From positions 12,427-76,426 of the forward strand of contig CAZWKQ010000013.1 of NCBI GenBank assembly GCA_964634005.1: a stretch of DNA of 64,000 nucleotides. The letters run 5' to 3'. Every line of letters starts with the position of its first letter. Positions within the stretch are counted from its first letter, which is position 1. Positions 8,140-17,597 of this stretch are shown here, in pieces. The translations under genes and the position numbers were made by a program. The stretch comes from CAZWKQ01 sp964634005. Lineage in GTDB: Bacteria > Bacteroidota > Bacteroidia > Bacteroidales > JACABE01. The notes below the pieces were generated by a model. The model was not told the origin of the DNA. It saw nothing but the letters and a program-made list of their open reading frames with translations, and did no database searches.

Positions 8140-10308
8140 TTAATTTATTATTGTCAATTCGTCGATAATATTCTTAGCCCCAGCTACTTTATCAATAACA
8201 AAAAGACAATATCTGATATCAAGCGAAATATTCCTGCATTGTTCAGGGTCGTAAATAATATCACTCATTGTTCCCTCCCAATTTCTATCGAAATTAACTC
8301 CGACTAATTGTCCATAAGCATTTAAAACAGGGCTTCCCGAATTTCCGCCGGTTGTATGATTAGTAGCTATAAATGCTATTGGCAACTCACCTGAACTATT
8401 GCTATATCTGCCGTAATCTTTCGATTTATATAGCTCTTTTAGCTTAGGCTCTACTATATAGTCATAAATTTCGGGGTTTTCCTTCTGCATAATACCTTCT
8501 ATTGTAGTATAATGAAGGTATTTTACCGCATCTCTCGGTTTGTAATCATCAACTTTTCCGTAAGTAACTCTTAATGTTGAATTGGCATCAGGATAGAATA
8601 TACGTTGGGGCTGCATTTCCATTATTGCTTTGACATAAATACGGTATAAACTGTCAACTCTGTCATTCAGCTCAATAAGTTTGGGCTGAATATTATCAAT
8701 ATAATGGTTGTAAATATTTTCAGCTAAAATGTAAGCCGGATCGTTTTCTATTTTTTTATAGTTCTTTCGTTTATAATGATTTAATAAATTCAAAATTTTC
8801 TCTTGAGATGAAAAAATTGAATTAGAATAAACATACTCGGAATAATTATTAAGGTTTGATTTAAACTTTTTGTTTATTGTTTCAAAATATGATGGTTGGA
8901 ATTTTTTATCACAATCGGTAAAATATATTTTCATTAATTCGGAAAATATTTTTTTGTCGGTATTTAAATTAAAATCTTTATAAAACCCCGGTATGCCACT
9001 CTTAATCTGTTCTATAGTTTTTTTAATTTCATCGTCATTATTAGTTTGACTCTTGCTTGCATCAATTAATTTCTTAAACCCGTATGCAAAACGAATCATT
9101 TCTGCAGCCAAACCTGCTTCCGAAAAATAAATTGATGCTAAAGAGTATGATTTTATATCATTGTAATTTTTTTCAAAATCAGGGAGTAACCCCGAATATG
9201 ATTTATTTTTTGCTTCATTATTTTGAAGCCAATTAATGAATTCTTTCTCGAAATCTTGCTTTTTTGAAACAGCATTTAATCTTTTTATCCCGTTTATTTC
9301 ACCCTGCCATTTTTTCCAAGCATTAGCAATGCTGGCATGTTTAGCCGAATATTGTATTCTGATAAGAGGGTCGCTTAACATATCAGCTCCGATTATTTCG
9401 AGACGTTTGTCACGCATTTTTATACGAGCCGGATTTTCGTAATTTGTCAACAAATCAACGGCATAAGAAGTTAAAAACTGCTGAGTTCTTCCGGGATAAC
9501 CAAAAACAAAAGTAAAATCATTTTTTTCTACTCCTTTCAACGAAATTTCCAAGTGTTTTTTTGGCTTATAAGGAACATTATCGGGTGAATAATCTGCCGG
9601 TTTATTATCTTTGCCAACATATATCCTGAATAAAGCAAAATCTCCCGTATGTCTCGGCCACATCCAGTTATCAGTATCACCTCCAAACTTTCCGATATTC
9701 GAAGGAGGTGCACCTACTAATCGTACATCTCTAAAAACCTCTGATATAAATAAGAAATACTGATTTCCGTAATAAAATGGTCTTATTGTTCCTGTATAGT
9801 GAGTTCCTTTTACAGCTTCTTTGATAATATTTTTACTGTTTTTTTCAATTATCGAAGCTCTTTGTTTTTGGCTCATGTGGTCATTAACACCTTCGAGTAC
9901 TTTTTCTGTAACATCTTCCATTCTAATCAATAAGGAGACTGTTAAGTTGGGATTTGCCAACTCCTCGGAAAAATTTCTTGCCCAAAATCCATTTTTAAGA
10001 TAATCGTTCTGAAGTGTGCTGTGAGATTGAATATCACGATAACCGCAATGATGATTTGTTAATATTAAACCTTGGTTGCTGATTATTTCCGCAGTACAAC
10101 CTCCCCCAAACAGCAATATTGCATCTTTTAGGCTAGTATGGTTTATATCATATATATCTTTAGCCGATATTTTCATCCCAAGCGACTGCATACTGCTTTG
10201 ATTAATCTGTTCGAGCAGAATCGGCAGCCACATCCCTTCATCAGCTTTTAATTTATTTGAATAAACAAACTGTGTAAACAGAAACAAAATAATAATGACT
10301 TTTTTCAT
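8140..10308 (-). CDS. dpp11: S46-family dipeptidyl peptidase, DPP11-type (Asp/Glu-specific)
   Basis: S46 exopeptidases release dipeptides from peptide N-termini in the periplasm. The 722 residues start with a signal peptide cut near Ala22, and DEGMWLP begins the mature enzyme. The chymotrypsin-like triad is visible: TNHHCGY (His about 86-87), the Asp in GGDTDNWMWPRHTGDFALF, and Ser657 in TTGGNSGSPV. Residue 18 after the catalytic serine is Arg675, in VNFDRNWEG. In Porphyromonas gingivalis, Arg673 (Ser655 + 18) in DPP11 dictates preference for acidic P1 residues, while DPP7 has Gly there, so this is predicted to be DPP11. Length matches the family. It implies peptide use as carbon or nitrogen source. 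Confidence 0.92.
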   Translation of the reverse strand: MKKVIIILFLFTQFVYSNKLKADEGMWLPILLEQINQSSMQSLGMKISAKDIYDINHTSLKDAILLFGGGCTAEIISNQGLILTNHHCGYRDIQSHSTLQNDYLKNGFWARNFSEELANPNLTVSLLIRMEDVTEKVLEGVNDHMSQKQRASIIEKNSKNIIKEAVKGTHYTGTIRPFYYGNQYFLFISEVFRDVRLVGAPPSNIGKFGGDTDNWMWPRHTGDFALFRIYVGKDNKPADYSPDNVPYKPKKHLEISLKGVEKNDFTFVFGYPGRTQQFLTSYAVDLLTNYENPARIKMRDKRLEIIGADMLSDPLIRIQYSAKHASIANAWKKWQGEINGIKRLNAVSKKQDFEKEFINWLQNNEAKNKSYSGLLPDFEKNYNDIKSYSLASIYFSEAGLAAEMIRFAYGFKKLIDASKSQTNNDDEIKKTIEQIKSGIPGFYKDFNLNTDKKIFSELMKIYFTDCDKKFQPSYFETINKKFKSNLNNYSEYVYSNSIFSSQEKILNLLNHYKRKNYKKIENDPAYILAENIYNHYIDNIQPKLIELNDRVDSLYRIYVKAIMEMQPQRIFYPDANSTLRVTYGKVDDYKPRDAVKYLHYTTIEGIMQKENPEIYDYIVEPKLKELYKSKDYGRYSNSSGELPIAFIATNHTTGGNSGSPVLNAYGQLVGVNFDRNWEGTMSDIIYDPEQCRNISLDIRYCLFVIDKVAGAKNIIDELTIIN

Positions 10309-10339
10309 TTTTAAAATGTATTTATGACAATATTTAATG

Positions 10340-10347
10340 CAAAAATA
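10340..10347 (-). promoter_or_regulatory. -7 element upstream of the DPP11 gene
   Basis: The minus strand reads TATTTTTG, matching TAnnTTTG, 32 bases upstream of the peptidase ATG. No suitably spaced -33 TTG was found. The rest of the 223-base divergent region (10309-10531) is AT-rich without other clear signals. Confidence 0.4.
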
Positions 10348-10531
10348 ATATTTAAGCTAAATTTACTGACTGTTTAAGTTTATTCTTATGATATTTTAAC
10401 TAAAATTGAAAACTTTTTAAACTTATCAACTACAATTTGTTGAAAACAATAATTAATTTTTAAACAATTTGACAGTTTAATTGTTAAATTAGCGAAATAA
10501 TTAAACATATTACTAATTAAATTTTATTCTT

Positions 10532-11068
10532 ATGAAAAAATTTGCAACTATTTTTATGGCAATTATGTTAGTTGCCGGTGTTTCTTACACAGTAAAAGCA
10601 CAGATTGGTATTGGCGCTAACGCAGGATTAGCAATGCCAATGGGAAGTTTTGGCGACGCTTACAACATGGGTTTTGGAGGAAGTGCATACGGACAGTACA
10701 CTTTAAACGACCAAATGACTATAGGTCTGAATATTGGATACTATTCATTTAGCGGTAAAAATGTTCCTTCAGGATCAGATATTTCATGGAGCTACATGCC
10801 TGTAGTAGCCGATTTTAAATATATGTTGAGCAGCGAAAAATTTATGCCTTACGTTGGCTTGGGCTTAGGCTTATACAGTGCAAGTTCAAAGGTTGAAATA
10901 ATGGGTATTTCTGCCTCAGCATCTGAAAGTAAATTCGGTTTTGCTCCTATGGTCGGTTTCTGGATGGGAGATGATTTCAAATGGGGAGCTAATTTATCTT
11001 ACAATGCAGTTTCAGATGCATCATATTTAGGAATAAATATTGGAATTGTTTATCCTTTAGGAAAATAA
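10532..11068 (+). CDS. Small outer-membrane beta-barrel protein
   Basis: The 178-residue product has a signal peptide (MKKFATIFMAIMLVAGVSYT, ending before QIGIGANAG). Alternating glycine- and aromatic-rich strands follow, such as FGGSAYGQYTL, MTIGLNIGYYSF and VGLGLGLYSASS, ending in GINIGIVYPLGK. This is the usual look of the OmpA/Opa-like 8-strand barrels (outer membrane protein beta-barrel family) common in Bacteroidota. No plug, OmpA peptidoglycan-binding domain or lipobox is present. The function is unknown: structural porin, small-molecule channel or immunity-like surface protein are all possible. A strong terminator follows directly. Confidence 0.85.
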   Translation: MKKFATIFMAIMLVAGVSYTVKAQIGIGANAGLAMPMGSFGDAYNMGFGGSAYGQYTLNDQMTIGLNIGYYSFSGKNVPSGSDISWSYMPVVADFKYMLSSEKFMPYVGLGLGLYSASSKVEIMGISASASESKFGFAPMVGFWMGDDFKWGANLSYNAVSDASYLGINIGIVYPLGK

Positions 11069-11086
11069 ATCCAGTTTATTATTTCT

Positions 11087-11123
11087 AAAAAAAGGCTGTC
11101 AAAAAAAATGACAGCCTTTTTTT
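11087..11123 (+). terminator. Rho-independent terminator after the beta-barrel gene
   Basis: AAAAAAAGGCTGTC, a 9-base loop and GACAGCCTTTTTTT form a strong hairpin with a T-run, 18 bases past the barrel gene stop. The A-run on the other side means it can also act on transcripts from the convergent EamA gene. Confidence 0.92.
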
Positions 11124-11170
11124 ATACTGTGTAGCCCTATGATATTTATTCTGCATAACTTCTTTTACTT

Positions 11171-12067
11171 TTATTTATAATATCTCCTATTTCCGTTTAT
11201 TACATAAACCCCCGCAAAGATTAAAAAACCACAAAAAACTTTTATTAAAGTCGGAGATTCTTTTCCTATTAAAACACCAATAACTGCAACAATAAATGGC
11301 TGAATATATGTATAATATCCTGCAACTGTTGCCGTTACTTTCTTTAATGCGTATGCAATAAGCAAATATGCCAAAAAACTATTTATAAAAATAATGTAAA
11401 ATATTGAAATCCACTGTAAAGTACCAATATTCGATATTATTATACTTTTATTGCTCAGAAGTAAAAAGGGCATAGAAAAAATAAATCCAAAAAAGAAAAG
11501 CCATTTCAACACTGTAATTGGTTTATATTTTTCCATAATATTCTTGACCAGAATCAGATATAAGGCATAAGCAATCCCATTTGCAAGAATGAAAAGATTT
11601 CCAGATAATGAACTCAGATTAGATTCGTTGCTGCTTTTTCCGGTTATGATTAACAACAATGCTCCTGTTAAACCAAGCAAAATTCCTGCAATTTTCGATA
11701 ATGATATTTTTTCTTTAAGTATTAATAATGAGAGTAATAAAACTATAATAGGATTTGAAGTATGAATAATTGATGCATCAAATGGTGAAGTTTTATTCAG
11801 CCCGATATACAATAATCCCTGATTAAGCGCTATCCCAAAAATACTGCAGAAAGCAATCTTAAAAATATCAACGGTGCTTACACTTTCTTTAACAGAAAAA
11901 AATTGAACAACAATTATTAATAAAAAAGCTCCACCTGTCCTTATTATTAGTAATTGGTAAGGATCAAGATAAACGGGCATTAAATTTTTAGTAATCCAAT
12001 AATTTGCGCCAAAAATCAAACTTACGGCTAATAAAGCCAACTGTGGGAAAAAAGATTTTTTTATCAT
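11171..12067 (-). CDS. EamA/DMT-family drug/metabolite transporter
   Basis: The 298-residue protein has about ten hydrophobic helices in two related halves, each an EamA domain. PFDASIIHTSNPIIVLLLSLLI lies in the first half, and VAGYYTYIQPFIVAVIGVLI in the same place of the second. This family exports amino acids, drugs or other metabolites, but the substrate cannot be read from the sequence. The gene begins 2 bases after the gltP-like stop, so the two are almost surely co-transcribed. That could couple uptake of a dicarboxylate or amino acid to export of another metabolite. Confidence 0.9.
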   Translation of the reverse strand: MIKKSFFPQLALLAVSLIFGANYWITKNLMPVYLDPYQLLIIRTGGAFLLIIVVQFFSVKESVSTVDIFKIAFCSIFGIALNQGLLYIGLNKTSPFDASIIHTSNPIIVLLLSLLILKEKISLSKIAGILLGLTGALLLIITGKSSNESNLSSLSGNLFILANGIAYALYLILVKNIMEKYKPITVLKWLFFFGFIFSMPFLLLSNKSIIISNIGTLQWISIFYIIFINSFLAYLLIAYALKKVTATVAGYYTYIQPFIVAVIGVLIGKESPTLIKVFCGFLIFAGVYVINGNRRYYK

Positions 12068-12069
12068 TT

Positions 12070-13293
12070 TTAAATATTCTCCCCTTCTGATTTAGCAATT
12101 ATTACTGCACAACAAGTATCACCATAAACGTTTAATGAAGTTCTGAACATATCAAGTATCCTATCAACAGCAAGAATAAGCCCTATACCCTCCAGCGGTA
12201 ATCCTACAGCATTTAAAATTACTGTCATCATTACAAGACCTGCCATTGGAATACCTGCTGACCCGATTGCTGCAAGCAAAGCGGTTATAACAACCACAAA
12301 TTGCATATAATAATTCAATTCAATACCATAAACCTGTGCAATAAACATAACAGCAACACATTCGTACAACGCAGTACCGTTCATGTTAATCGTTGCCCCG
12401 AGCGGAAGCGTAAAACTGCTTATTTTATTAGAAACACCACTTTTATTTTCAACTGCTTCCATAGTTAACGGAAGTGTTGCATTTGAAGAAGATGTGGAAA
12501 ATGCAGTCAATAGCACACTCAGCATATTTTTCAAATGTTTTATTGGATTTATTCCGAAGGATTTTAAAACTATTGATAATGTAATAAATTTATGTATAAA
12601 AATTCCTGACAGAACCGTAATCATATACAACGACATTCGGCTGAATATTGAATACAATGTATTAATATCGCCTGCCTGTTTGGCAATAACATCAGCTACA
12701 ATAGCGAAAATTCCCAGCGGAGTAAACTTTATTACAAAAAGAGTTATTTTCATCATTATAGCAAATAACGATTCAAAAAATGCTTTTAGAGGAGCAGAAA
12801 GTTTGTCATCTAATTTTGTTAAGAAAAACCCAAATAATAATGAAAAGAAAATCAGCGACAAAATTTCGCCCTTAGCCATGGCCGATATTATATTTTCGGG
12901 AACTATTCTGATAAGTATATTGCCTAAAGATTGATTTTCAAAAGTATCTTTAGATACCTCCGAAGTAAAGCCAATAGAAATACCAATTCCGGGTTTTATA
13001 ATGTTTACGAGAAATAATCCGGTTAATATTGCAATAAGGCTTGTAAATAAATAAAATCCTATGGTTTTTAATCCTAATCTGCCCAAATTATCAGCATTCC
13101 CGATATTTGAAACCCCAACAATCATCGAACTCATTATTAACGGAACAATAAGCATTTTTAATGCTCTTAAAAATAGCTCTCCCATCCACGACACATATAA
13201 TGCATATCCGGGAAAATAAATTCCGTAAATAACACCTAAACTAAGTGCAATAAGTATCTGCCAGTGAAGTTTAATTCTTAAAAGTGCTTTCAT
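12070..13293 (-). CDS. gltP: Dicarboxylate/amino acid:cation symporter (DAACS/SDF family)
   Basis: Members of this family take up glutamate, aspartate or C4-dicarboxylates with Na+ or H+. The 407 residues include the hairpin HP1 serine-rich motif AFSTSSSNATLPLTME (about 265-280), NMNGTALYE in TM7 (about 304-312) and the HP2 region SAGIPMAGLVMMTVIL. These are diagnostic of the GltPh fold, which forms a trimeric elevator carrier. The gene is first of a two-gene operon with the EamA transporter. The symbol is given by family resemblance; whether glutamate, aspartate or fumarate is the substrate cannot be decided here. Confidence 0.93.
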   Translation of the reverse strand: MKALLRIKLHWQILIALSLGVIYGIYFPGYALYVSWMGELFLRALKMLIVPLIMSSMIVGVSNIGNADNLGRLGLKTIGFYLFTSLIAILTGLFLVNIIKPGIGISIGFTSEVSKDTFENQSLGNILIRIVPENIISAMAKGEILSLIFFSLLFGFFLTKLDDKLSAPLKAFFESLFAIMMKITLFVIKFTPLGIFAIVADVIAKQAGDINTLYSIFSRMSLYMITVLSGIFIHKFITLSIVLKSFGINPIKHLKNMLSVLLTAFSTSSSNATLPLTMEAVENKSGVSNKISSFTLPLGATINMNGTALYECVAVMFIAQVYGIELNYYMQFVVVITALLAAIGSAGIPMAGLVMMTVILNAVGLPLEGIGLILAVDRILDMFRTSLNVYGDTCCAVIIAKSEGENI

Positions 13294-13328
13294 TCTGAAT
13301 TAATTATTTAGAAAATTCAATTACTAAT

Positions 13329-13336
13329 CAAAAGTA
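13329..13336 (-). promoter_or_regulatory. -7 element upstream of the gltP-like gene
   Basis: The minus strand reads TACTTTTG, matching TAnnTTTG, 36 bases before the start codon. It lies in the 154-base divergent region shared with the PurF-like gene. No -33 TTG at normal spacing. Confidence 0.35.
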
Positions 13337-13400
13337 AGAGTTTTATCTTAAAAAAATGTTATAATGAAATTTTAATATAAAATAAACCCGATAAAATAAT

Positions 13401-13408
13401 TAACTTTG
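13401..13408 (+). promoter_or_regulatory. -7 element upstream of the PurF-like gene
   Basis: TAACTTTG matches TAnnTTTG, 39 bases before the ATG at 13448. Spacing to a -33 TTG could not be satisfied, so only the -7 element is claimed. Confidence 0.4.
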
Positions 13409-13447
13409 CGTGCTTAAAAGTGGTAATTAGTAAAAACTTTAAGCAAA

Positions 13448-15352
13448 ATGAGCGATACTATTAAACACGAATGCGGTATAGCTTTAATTCGTCTTTTGAA
13501 ACCCCTTGAATATTATTATTCCAAGTATAACAATTACTTATACGGATTGAACAAGTTGTATCTCCTAATGGAGAAGCAACACAACCGAGGTCAAGACGGA
13601 GCAGGTATTGCAGGAATTAAGTTCGACTTAAAACCCGGCAATCAATATATTGACGTTATACGTTCAAATTCAGATAGTCCTTTAAAAGACATTTTTGCTC
13701 GGGTATATGGTGATATAATTAAAGTAAAAAAAGAACAACCGGAACTTTTGACTGACTTAAACTGGTTAAAACAAAATATTGGTTTTACGGGAGAATTGCT
13801 TTTAGGTCATTTAAGATACGGTACTTACGGAAAAAATAATCTCGAAAACATTCACCCTTTTATACGCGAAAACAACTGGATGACAAGAAATCTTGCCATT
13901 GCCGGTAATTTTAACTTAACCAATGTTGACGAATTATTCAATAAATTAGTCAGATTGGGGCAACATCCAATAGGGACAAGCGATACAGTTACTATACTCG
14001 AAAAAATCGGTAAATTCCTTGACGATGAGAACGAAGAGCTATTTCAAAAATACAAATCTGAAGGGTTTTCAAACAGAGAAATATCCGAACTTATAGCAAA
14101 AAATATAAATATCCAGAAAGTATTACAACGATCGGCCAAATATTGGGACGGTGGTTATGTAATTGCCGGCCTATTAGGACATGGAGATGCTTTTGTAATG
14201 CGCGACCCTGTTGGTATTAGGCCTGCATTTTATTACAAAGACGATGAAGTTGTTGTTGTTACTTCTGAACGTCCTGCGATACAAACTGCATTTAACGTAC
14301 CATTCAGCGAAATTAAACCAATTCAGCCCGGTCATGTTTTGATTATCAAAAAAGACGGGAATGTAGAACAATTATTATTTAAACAGCCATCGACAACCCA
14401 AAAATCTTGTTCATTCGAAAGAATTTATTTTTCTCGAGGTACTGACGCTAAAATATATAAAGAACGTAAAGAACTTGGCCGACTATTGACACCAACAGTT
14501 CTCAAGGCTGTTGATTATGACATAGAAAATACTGTTTTCTCTTATATACCTAATACTGCCTCAGTTGCATTCAGAGGATTGATAGAAGGATTGAACAAAT
14601 TTTGTGAAGAAATTAAAAAAGAAAAAATTATTTCAATTCAGGGAAATATTACTTCTGAAAAACTTGATGAAATATTTAAAATCACTCCGCGTATAGAAAC
14701 AATTGCCGTTAAAGACATTAAATTACGCACTTTTATCACACAAGACAAACAAAGAGACGATTTAGTAGCTCATATTTACGATGTAACTTACGGAGTTATA
14801 AGAGACGGAATCGATAATCTTGTAGTAGTGGACGACTCTATAGTAAGGGGAACTACTTTAAAACAAAGTATAATAAGAATGCTCGACAGATTAGGACCCA
14901 AGAAAATAATAGTAGCTTCGTCTGCTCCGCAAATACGTTATCCCGACTGTTACGGAATTGATATGGCGAAACTCGGCGATTTTATTGCTTTTAAAGCAGC
15001 TATCGAATTACTTAAAGAAACAAAACAAACTCATATAATTAGCGACGTTTATAAAAAATCAAAAACTCAGGAAAATTTTCCGAAAGAAGAAATTATTAAC
15101 TATGTAAGAGAAATTTATAAACCATTTACCATAGATCAAATTTCGGAAAAGATAAGCCAACTTCTTACACCTAATGATGTTAGGGCAAAAGTTCAAATAG
15201 TATTTCAAACTATTGAGGACCTTCACCAGGCATGTCCGGAAGATTTAGGCGATTGGTATTTTACGGGAAAATATCCAACACCGGGAGGTAATAAAGTAGT
15301 TAATCAGTCTTTTATAAATTTTATTGAAGGCAAAAATGTCAGAGCTTACTAA
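13448..15352 (+). CDS. Amidophosphoribosyltransferase-like class II glutamine amidotransferase
   Basis: This 634-residue protein is of the PurF type, which transfers glutamine amide nitrogen to PRPP in the first step of purine synthesis. The N-terminal nucleophile-hydrolase domain has HECGIA (Cys9), KQHNRGQDGAGIAG, and LLGHLRYGTYG. The phosphoribosyltransferase domain carries the PRPP loop VVVDDSIVRGTTL near residue 460. Two oddities are visible. The catalytic Cys is preceded by eight residues, so maturation would need propeptide removal. The protein is also about 130 residues longer than E. coli PurF, with an extra region around 330-420 and a C-terminal tail. It may be the sole PurF or a second paralogue common in Bacteroidota. 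Confidence 0.85.
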   Translation: MSDTIKHECGIALIRLLKPLEYYYSKYNNYLYGLNKLYLLMEKQHNRGQDGAGIAGIKFDLKPGNQYIDVIRSNSDSPLKDIFARVYGDIIKVKKEQPELLTDLNWLKQNIGFTGELLLGHLRYGTYGKNNLENIHPFIRENNWMTRNLAIAGNFNLTNVDELFNKLVRLGQHPIGTSDTVTILEKIGKFLDDENEELFQKYKSEGFSNREISELIAKNINIQKVLQRSAKYWDGGYVIAGLLGHGDAFVMRDPVGIRPAFYYKDDEVVVVTSERPAIQTAFNVPFSEIKPIQPGHVLIIKKDGNVEQLLFKQPSTTQKSCSFERIYFSRGTDAKIYKERKELGRLLTPTVLKAVDYDIENTVFSYIPNTASVAFRGLIEGLNKFCEEIKKEKIISIQGNITSEKLDEIFKITPRIETIAVKDIKLRTFITQDKQRDDLVAHIYDVTYGVIRDGIDNLVVVDDSIVRGTTLKQSIIRMLDRLGPKKIIVASSAPQIRYPDCYGIDMAKLGDFIAFKAAIELLKETKQTHIISDVYKKSKTQENFPKEEIINYVREIYKPFTIDQISEKISQLLTPNDVRAKVQIVFQTIEDLHQACPEDLGDWYFTGKYPTPGGNKVVNQSFINFIEGKNVRAY

Positions 15353-15360
15353 TTACCTCA

Positions 15361-15385
15361 AAAAAATCGAAATATCAGATTTTTT
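15361..15385. terminator. Weak bidirectional hairpin between convergent genes
   Basis: AAAAAATC and GATTTTTT form an 8-bp, mostly A-T stem with a 9-base loop, starting 9 bases after the PurF-like stop. T-runs are available on both strands. It is a plausible shared terminator for the PurF-like gene and the convergent lipoprotein gene, but the stem is weak. Confidence 0.35.
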
Positions 15386-15410
15386 AATTTAAAATCAATA
15401 AATTGAAAAA

Positions 15411-15743
15411 TTAGTTTTTAAGCTTTCTGACATTAGATACTTCTGCAGGCATTCCTTCGTTACACCCTTCGGGTTGTTTTATTTTTAACGGTAAAAAATC
15501 GAATGATATTTTAAGATTATTTTTATCGAATTTTTTCTCTAAACCATTTACAGGTATTAAAGTCTGAATAATATTATTGTCTTTCCCTAAAACAAAAATT
15601 ACAGTTTTACAGCCACTATTACTATATTTATGAGACACTATCCCTTTACTTTTTCCGACAATAATAGAAGTTGCCGAAGTATCTTCTGAACTTCGGCAAC
15701 TTAAAACAATTACAGATATAACAATTAATAACAGGTATTTCAT
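15411..15743 (-). CDS. Small lipoprotein, unknown function
   Basis: The 110-residue product has a lipoprotein signal peptide, MKYLLLIVISVIVLSC (lipobox VLSC, Cys16), followed by RSSEDTSA. The remaining 90 residues hold two more cysteines (SGCKTVIF and PEGCNEG). They show a beta-rich pattern with no domain that I recognise. It starts 9 bases after the T9SS protein gene and is probably co-transcribed with it. A role as a periplasmic or surface accessory of that secreted protein is possible but unproven. Confidence 0.7.
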   Translation of the reverse strand: MKYLLLIVISVIVLSCRSSEDTSATSIIVGKSKGIVSHKYSNSGCKTVIFVLGKDNNIIQTLIPVNGLEKKFDKNNLKISFDFLPLKIKQPEGCNEGMPAEVSNVRKLKN

Positions 15744-15752
15744 CGTATAACA

Positions 15753-17597
15753 TTAATTTACAAGAACTTTTGCAACTTTCTGAAAGCTTGTATTATTATA
15801 ACCAATACGAACAAGATATGTTCCTTTCTTGAGATATTGAGCATTAAAATAGGTTGATAATGTATTATTTACAACATTTATTATCTTGCCTTCAATTAAT
15901 TTTCCGCTAATATCGAATAAATCAACATTTATTTCCTTATTATAAGGCAATGAGTTAGCATTAATATTAATTTCATTTCCATTGAAATAAACATTCAGTT
16001 GTTCTTTCTCTTTTAAATTGTCAGAGATTGAAACATTATTTGCAGGTAGCCTGAAAGAAAAAATTCTGGTGGCAGGTTGTCCGTTTTTTATATATTCTCC
16101 AGTATGCCAAAACAAAGTACCATCAACGGGGTCTAATGCAGTATGAGAATAATCGCCGAATCTATTATTAGATGTTTGAGATGAATTTCCCTCTACTACA
16201 GTAACTTCAGCAAATGTCATCTCATTTAAAGGATCATTTGCTAATCTTCCTGTATATCTTATACTTGGGTAAACACTAACTGCATCAGAAACAGAGTAAG
16301 CCAGGCTTATCGAGCCATTGTCGTCCATTGCAATACTTCCAACCCATCTATTAAGTTCATCAGGGGCATAAGTACTTTGCTGATAAATGCTCCACTCGCC
16401 TGTTGTGGTATTTTGACGCAATTCATACCATCTTATACTTCTTTGACCTGTTGTAGTATTGACTTTAACTCCTTTATTTAAAACTACTGTATTGTAACCT
16501 GTCCATCTTCTGTATTGGGCTCTGAAAGTAAAAACCCCACCTATTCCGTCGAGTTTTTGTGAAGTTCCGGGTTGAGAAATATCGTTCCAATTTTGGTCGT
16601 AGGAACCATCAAATGCTTGTGTAGGTAATTGTGCTACTAAATCAATTGTTGCAGTTGGTGTGGCACCCCAATCAACCGACATTTCAAAAACGTTAATTCT
16701 GTCGGAAAAAGTAGTTCCCCAGCCATCGTCTTCATAAGAAAATATTGGACAAGGAGTCCCTGCCGGAGGCAATTGTCCATCGGCATCAGCCGGTAAAGGA
16801 CAAAAGAAACCCGTAGATTTCGGTGGTGTAAAGGTTTTATAAATTGATCTTGATGTTGATACACCGGCCAACATCGAATCTCTTTCAAAAACAAATACTT
16901 TCTGCGAAGTTTGATTAGAAGTCATATAATATCCATCAGACCAGATAGAAAATTTTTGATAATCAGGGAATTGAGGAGATGTAAATTGATAGGTGTAATA
17001 TTGTCCGGTTGGGTCATTTGTAACTGAAACTGCAAATAAAACTCTTTTTCCGAATACTTTAAACTCAGTTATAATCCAACGATCAGCGTATTTATCGTAT
17101 AATACAATAGGGTCGCCATCGTTTGAGCCAAATAATAACGAGCCTAAGGTAAATGGACCTCCACCGGTAACATTTCCTCCTGTTTTTGTAAATATTTGAT
17201 ATGACGAATTAACTGCCTGAACATAATAATCAGTTCCTGCAGCACCGGTAGGATCGGGAGGTGTGGCTAATCCCGAGAGACCATCCCAACTATCTATTAT
17301 TCCTTGAGATTGGCGAGTTCCCATTTTCTTCTGAACTGCCGGATCTTCTACCAATGGTAAGGCATTTGAGTTTTTCTTGGCAAAATACGGAATACGGTTT
17401 TTCCTGTCCTCAGATTCTTTCTTAAATTCTTTTATCAATTCCTTATAAGCAGGTAATGAATCTGCTATTTCCTGCAATCTTTTTGTGATTTTAAAATCTG
17501 AACACACAATAACCTCAACCTTATTATCAGATTTTTGGGCAAAACTTATTTTCAAAAATGAAGCTAATACTAAAATTGTTATAAAAACTTTGTTCAT
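15753..17597 (-). CDS. T9SS-secreted protein with C-terminal sorting domain
   Basis: The start at 17597 was chosen because it gives a normal signal peptide (MNKVFITILVLASFLKISFA). An in-frame ATG 33 bases upstream would add a lysine-rich stretch before it. The 614-residue product has a repeat-rich central region, for example DGDPIVLYDKYADRWIITEF and SISLAYSVSDA, suggesting a beta-propeller-like fold. It ends in a type A sorting domain: LNVYFNGNEININA, then ISGKLIEGKIINV and LKKGTYLVRIGYNN. This domain directs export through the type IX system and attachment or release at the cell surface. No catalytic motif was found. It precedes the small lipoprotein gene. Confidence 0.85.
   Translation of the reverse strand: MNKVFITILVLASFLKISFAQKSDNKVEVIVCSDFKITKRLQEIADSLPAYKELIKEFKKESEDRKNRIPYFAKKNSNALPLVEDPAVQKKMGTRQSQGIIDSWDGLSGLATPPDPTGAAGTDYYVQAVNSSYQIFTKTGGNVTGGGPFTLGSLLFGSNDGDPIVLYDKYADRWIITEFKVFGKRVLFAVSVTNDPTGQYYTYQFTSPQFPDYQKFSIWSDGYYMTSNQTSQKVFVFERDSMLAGVSTSRSIYKTFTPPKSTGFFCPLPADADGQLPPAGTPCPIFSYEDDGWGTTFSDRINVFEMSVDWGATPTATIDLVAQLPTQAFDGSYDQNWNDISQPGTSQKLDGIGGVFTFRAQYRRWTGYNTVVLNKGVKVNTTTGQRSIRWYELRQNTTTGEWSIYQQSTYAPDELNRWVGSIAMDDNGSISLAYSVSDAVSVYPSIRYTGRLANDPLNEMTFAEVTVVEGNSSQTSNNRFGDYSHTALDPVDGTLFWHTGEYIKNGQPATRIFSFRLPANNVSISDNLKEKEQLNVYFNGNEININANSLPYNKEINVDLFDISGKLIEGKIINVVNNTLSTYFNAQYLKKGTYLVRIGYNNTSFQKVAKVLVN

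Noticed and set aside
12383..12934. 183-codon open frame antisense to the gltP-like gene
   Set aside because: It lies wholly inside a well-supported transporter gene on the other strand and has no recognisable domain or promoter.
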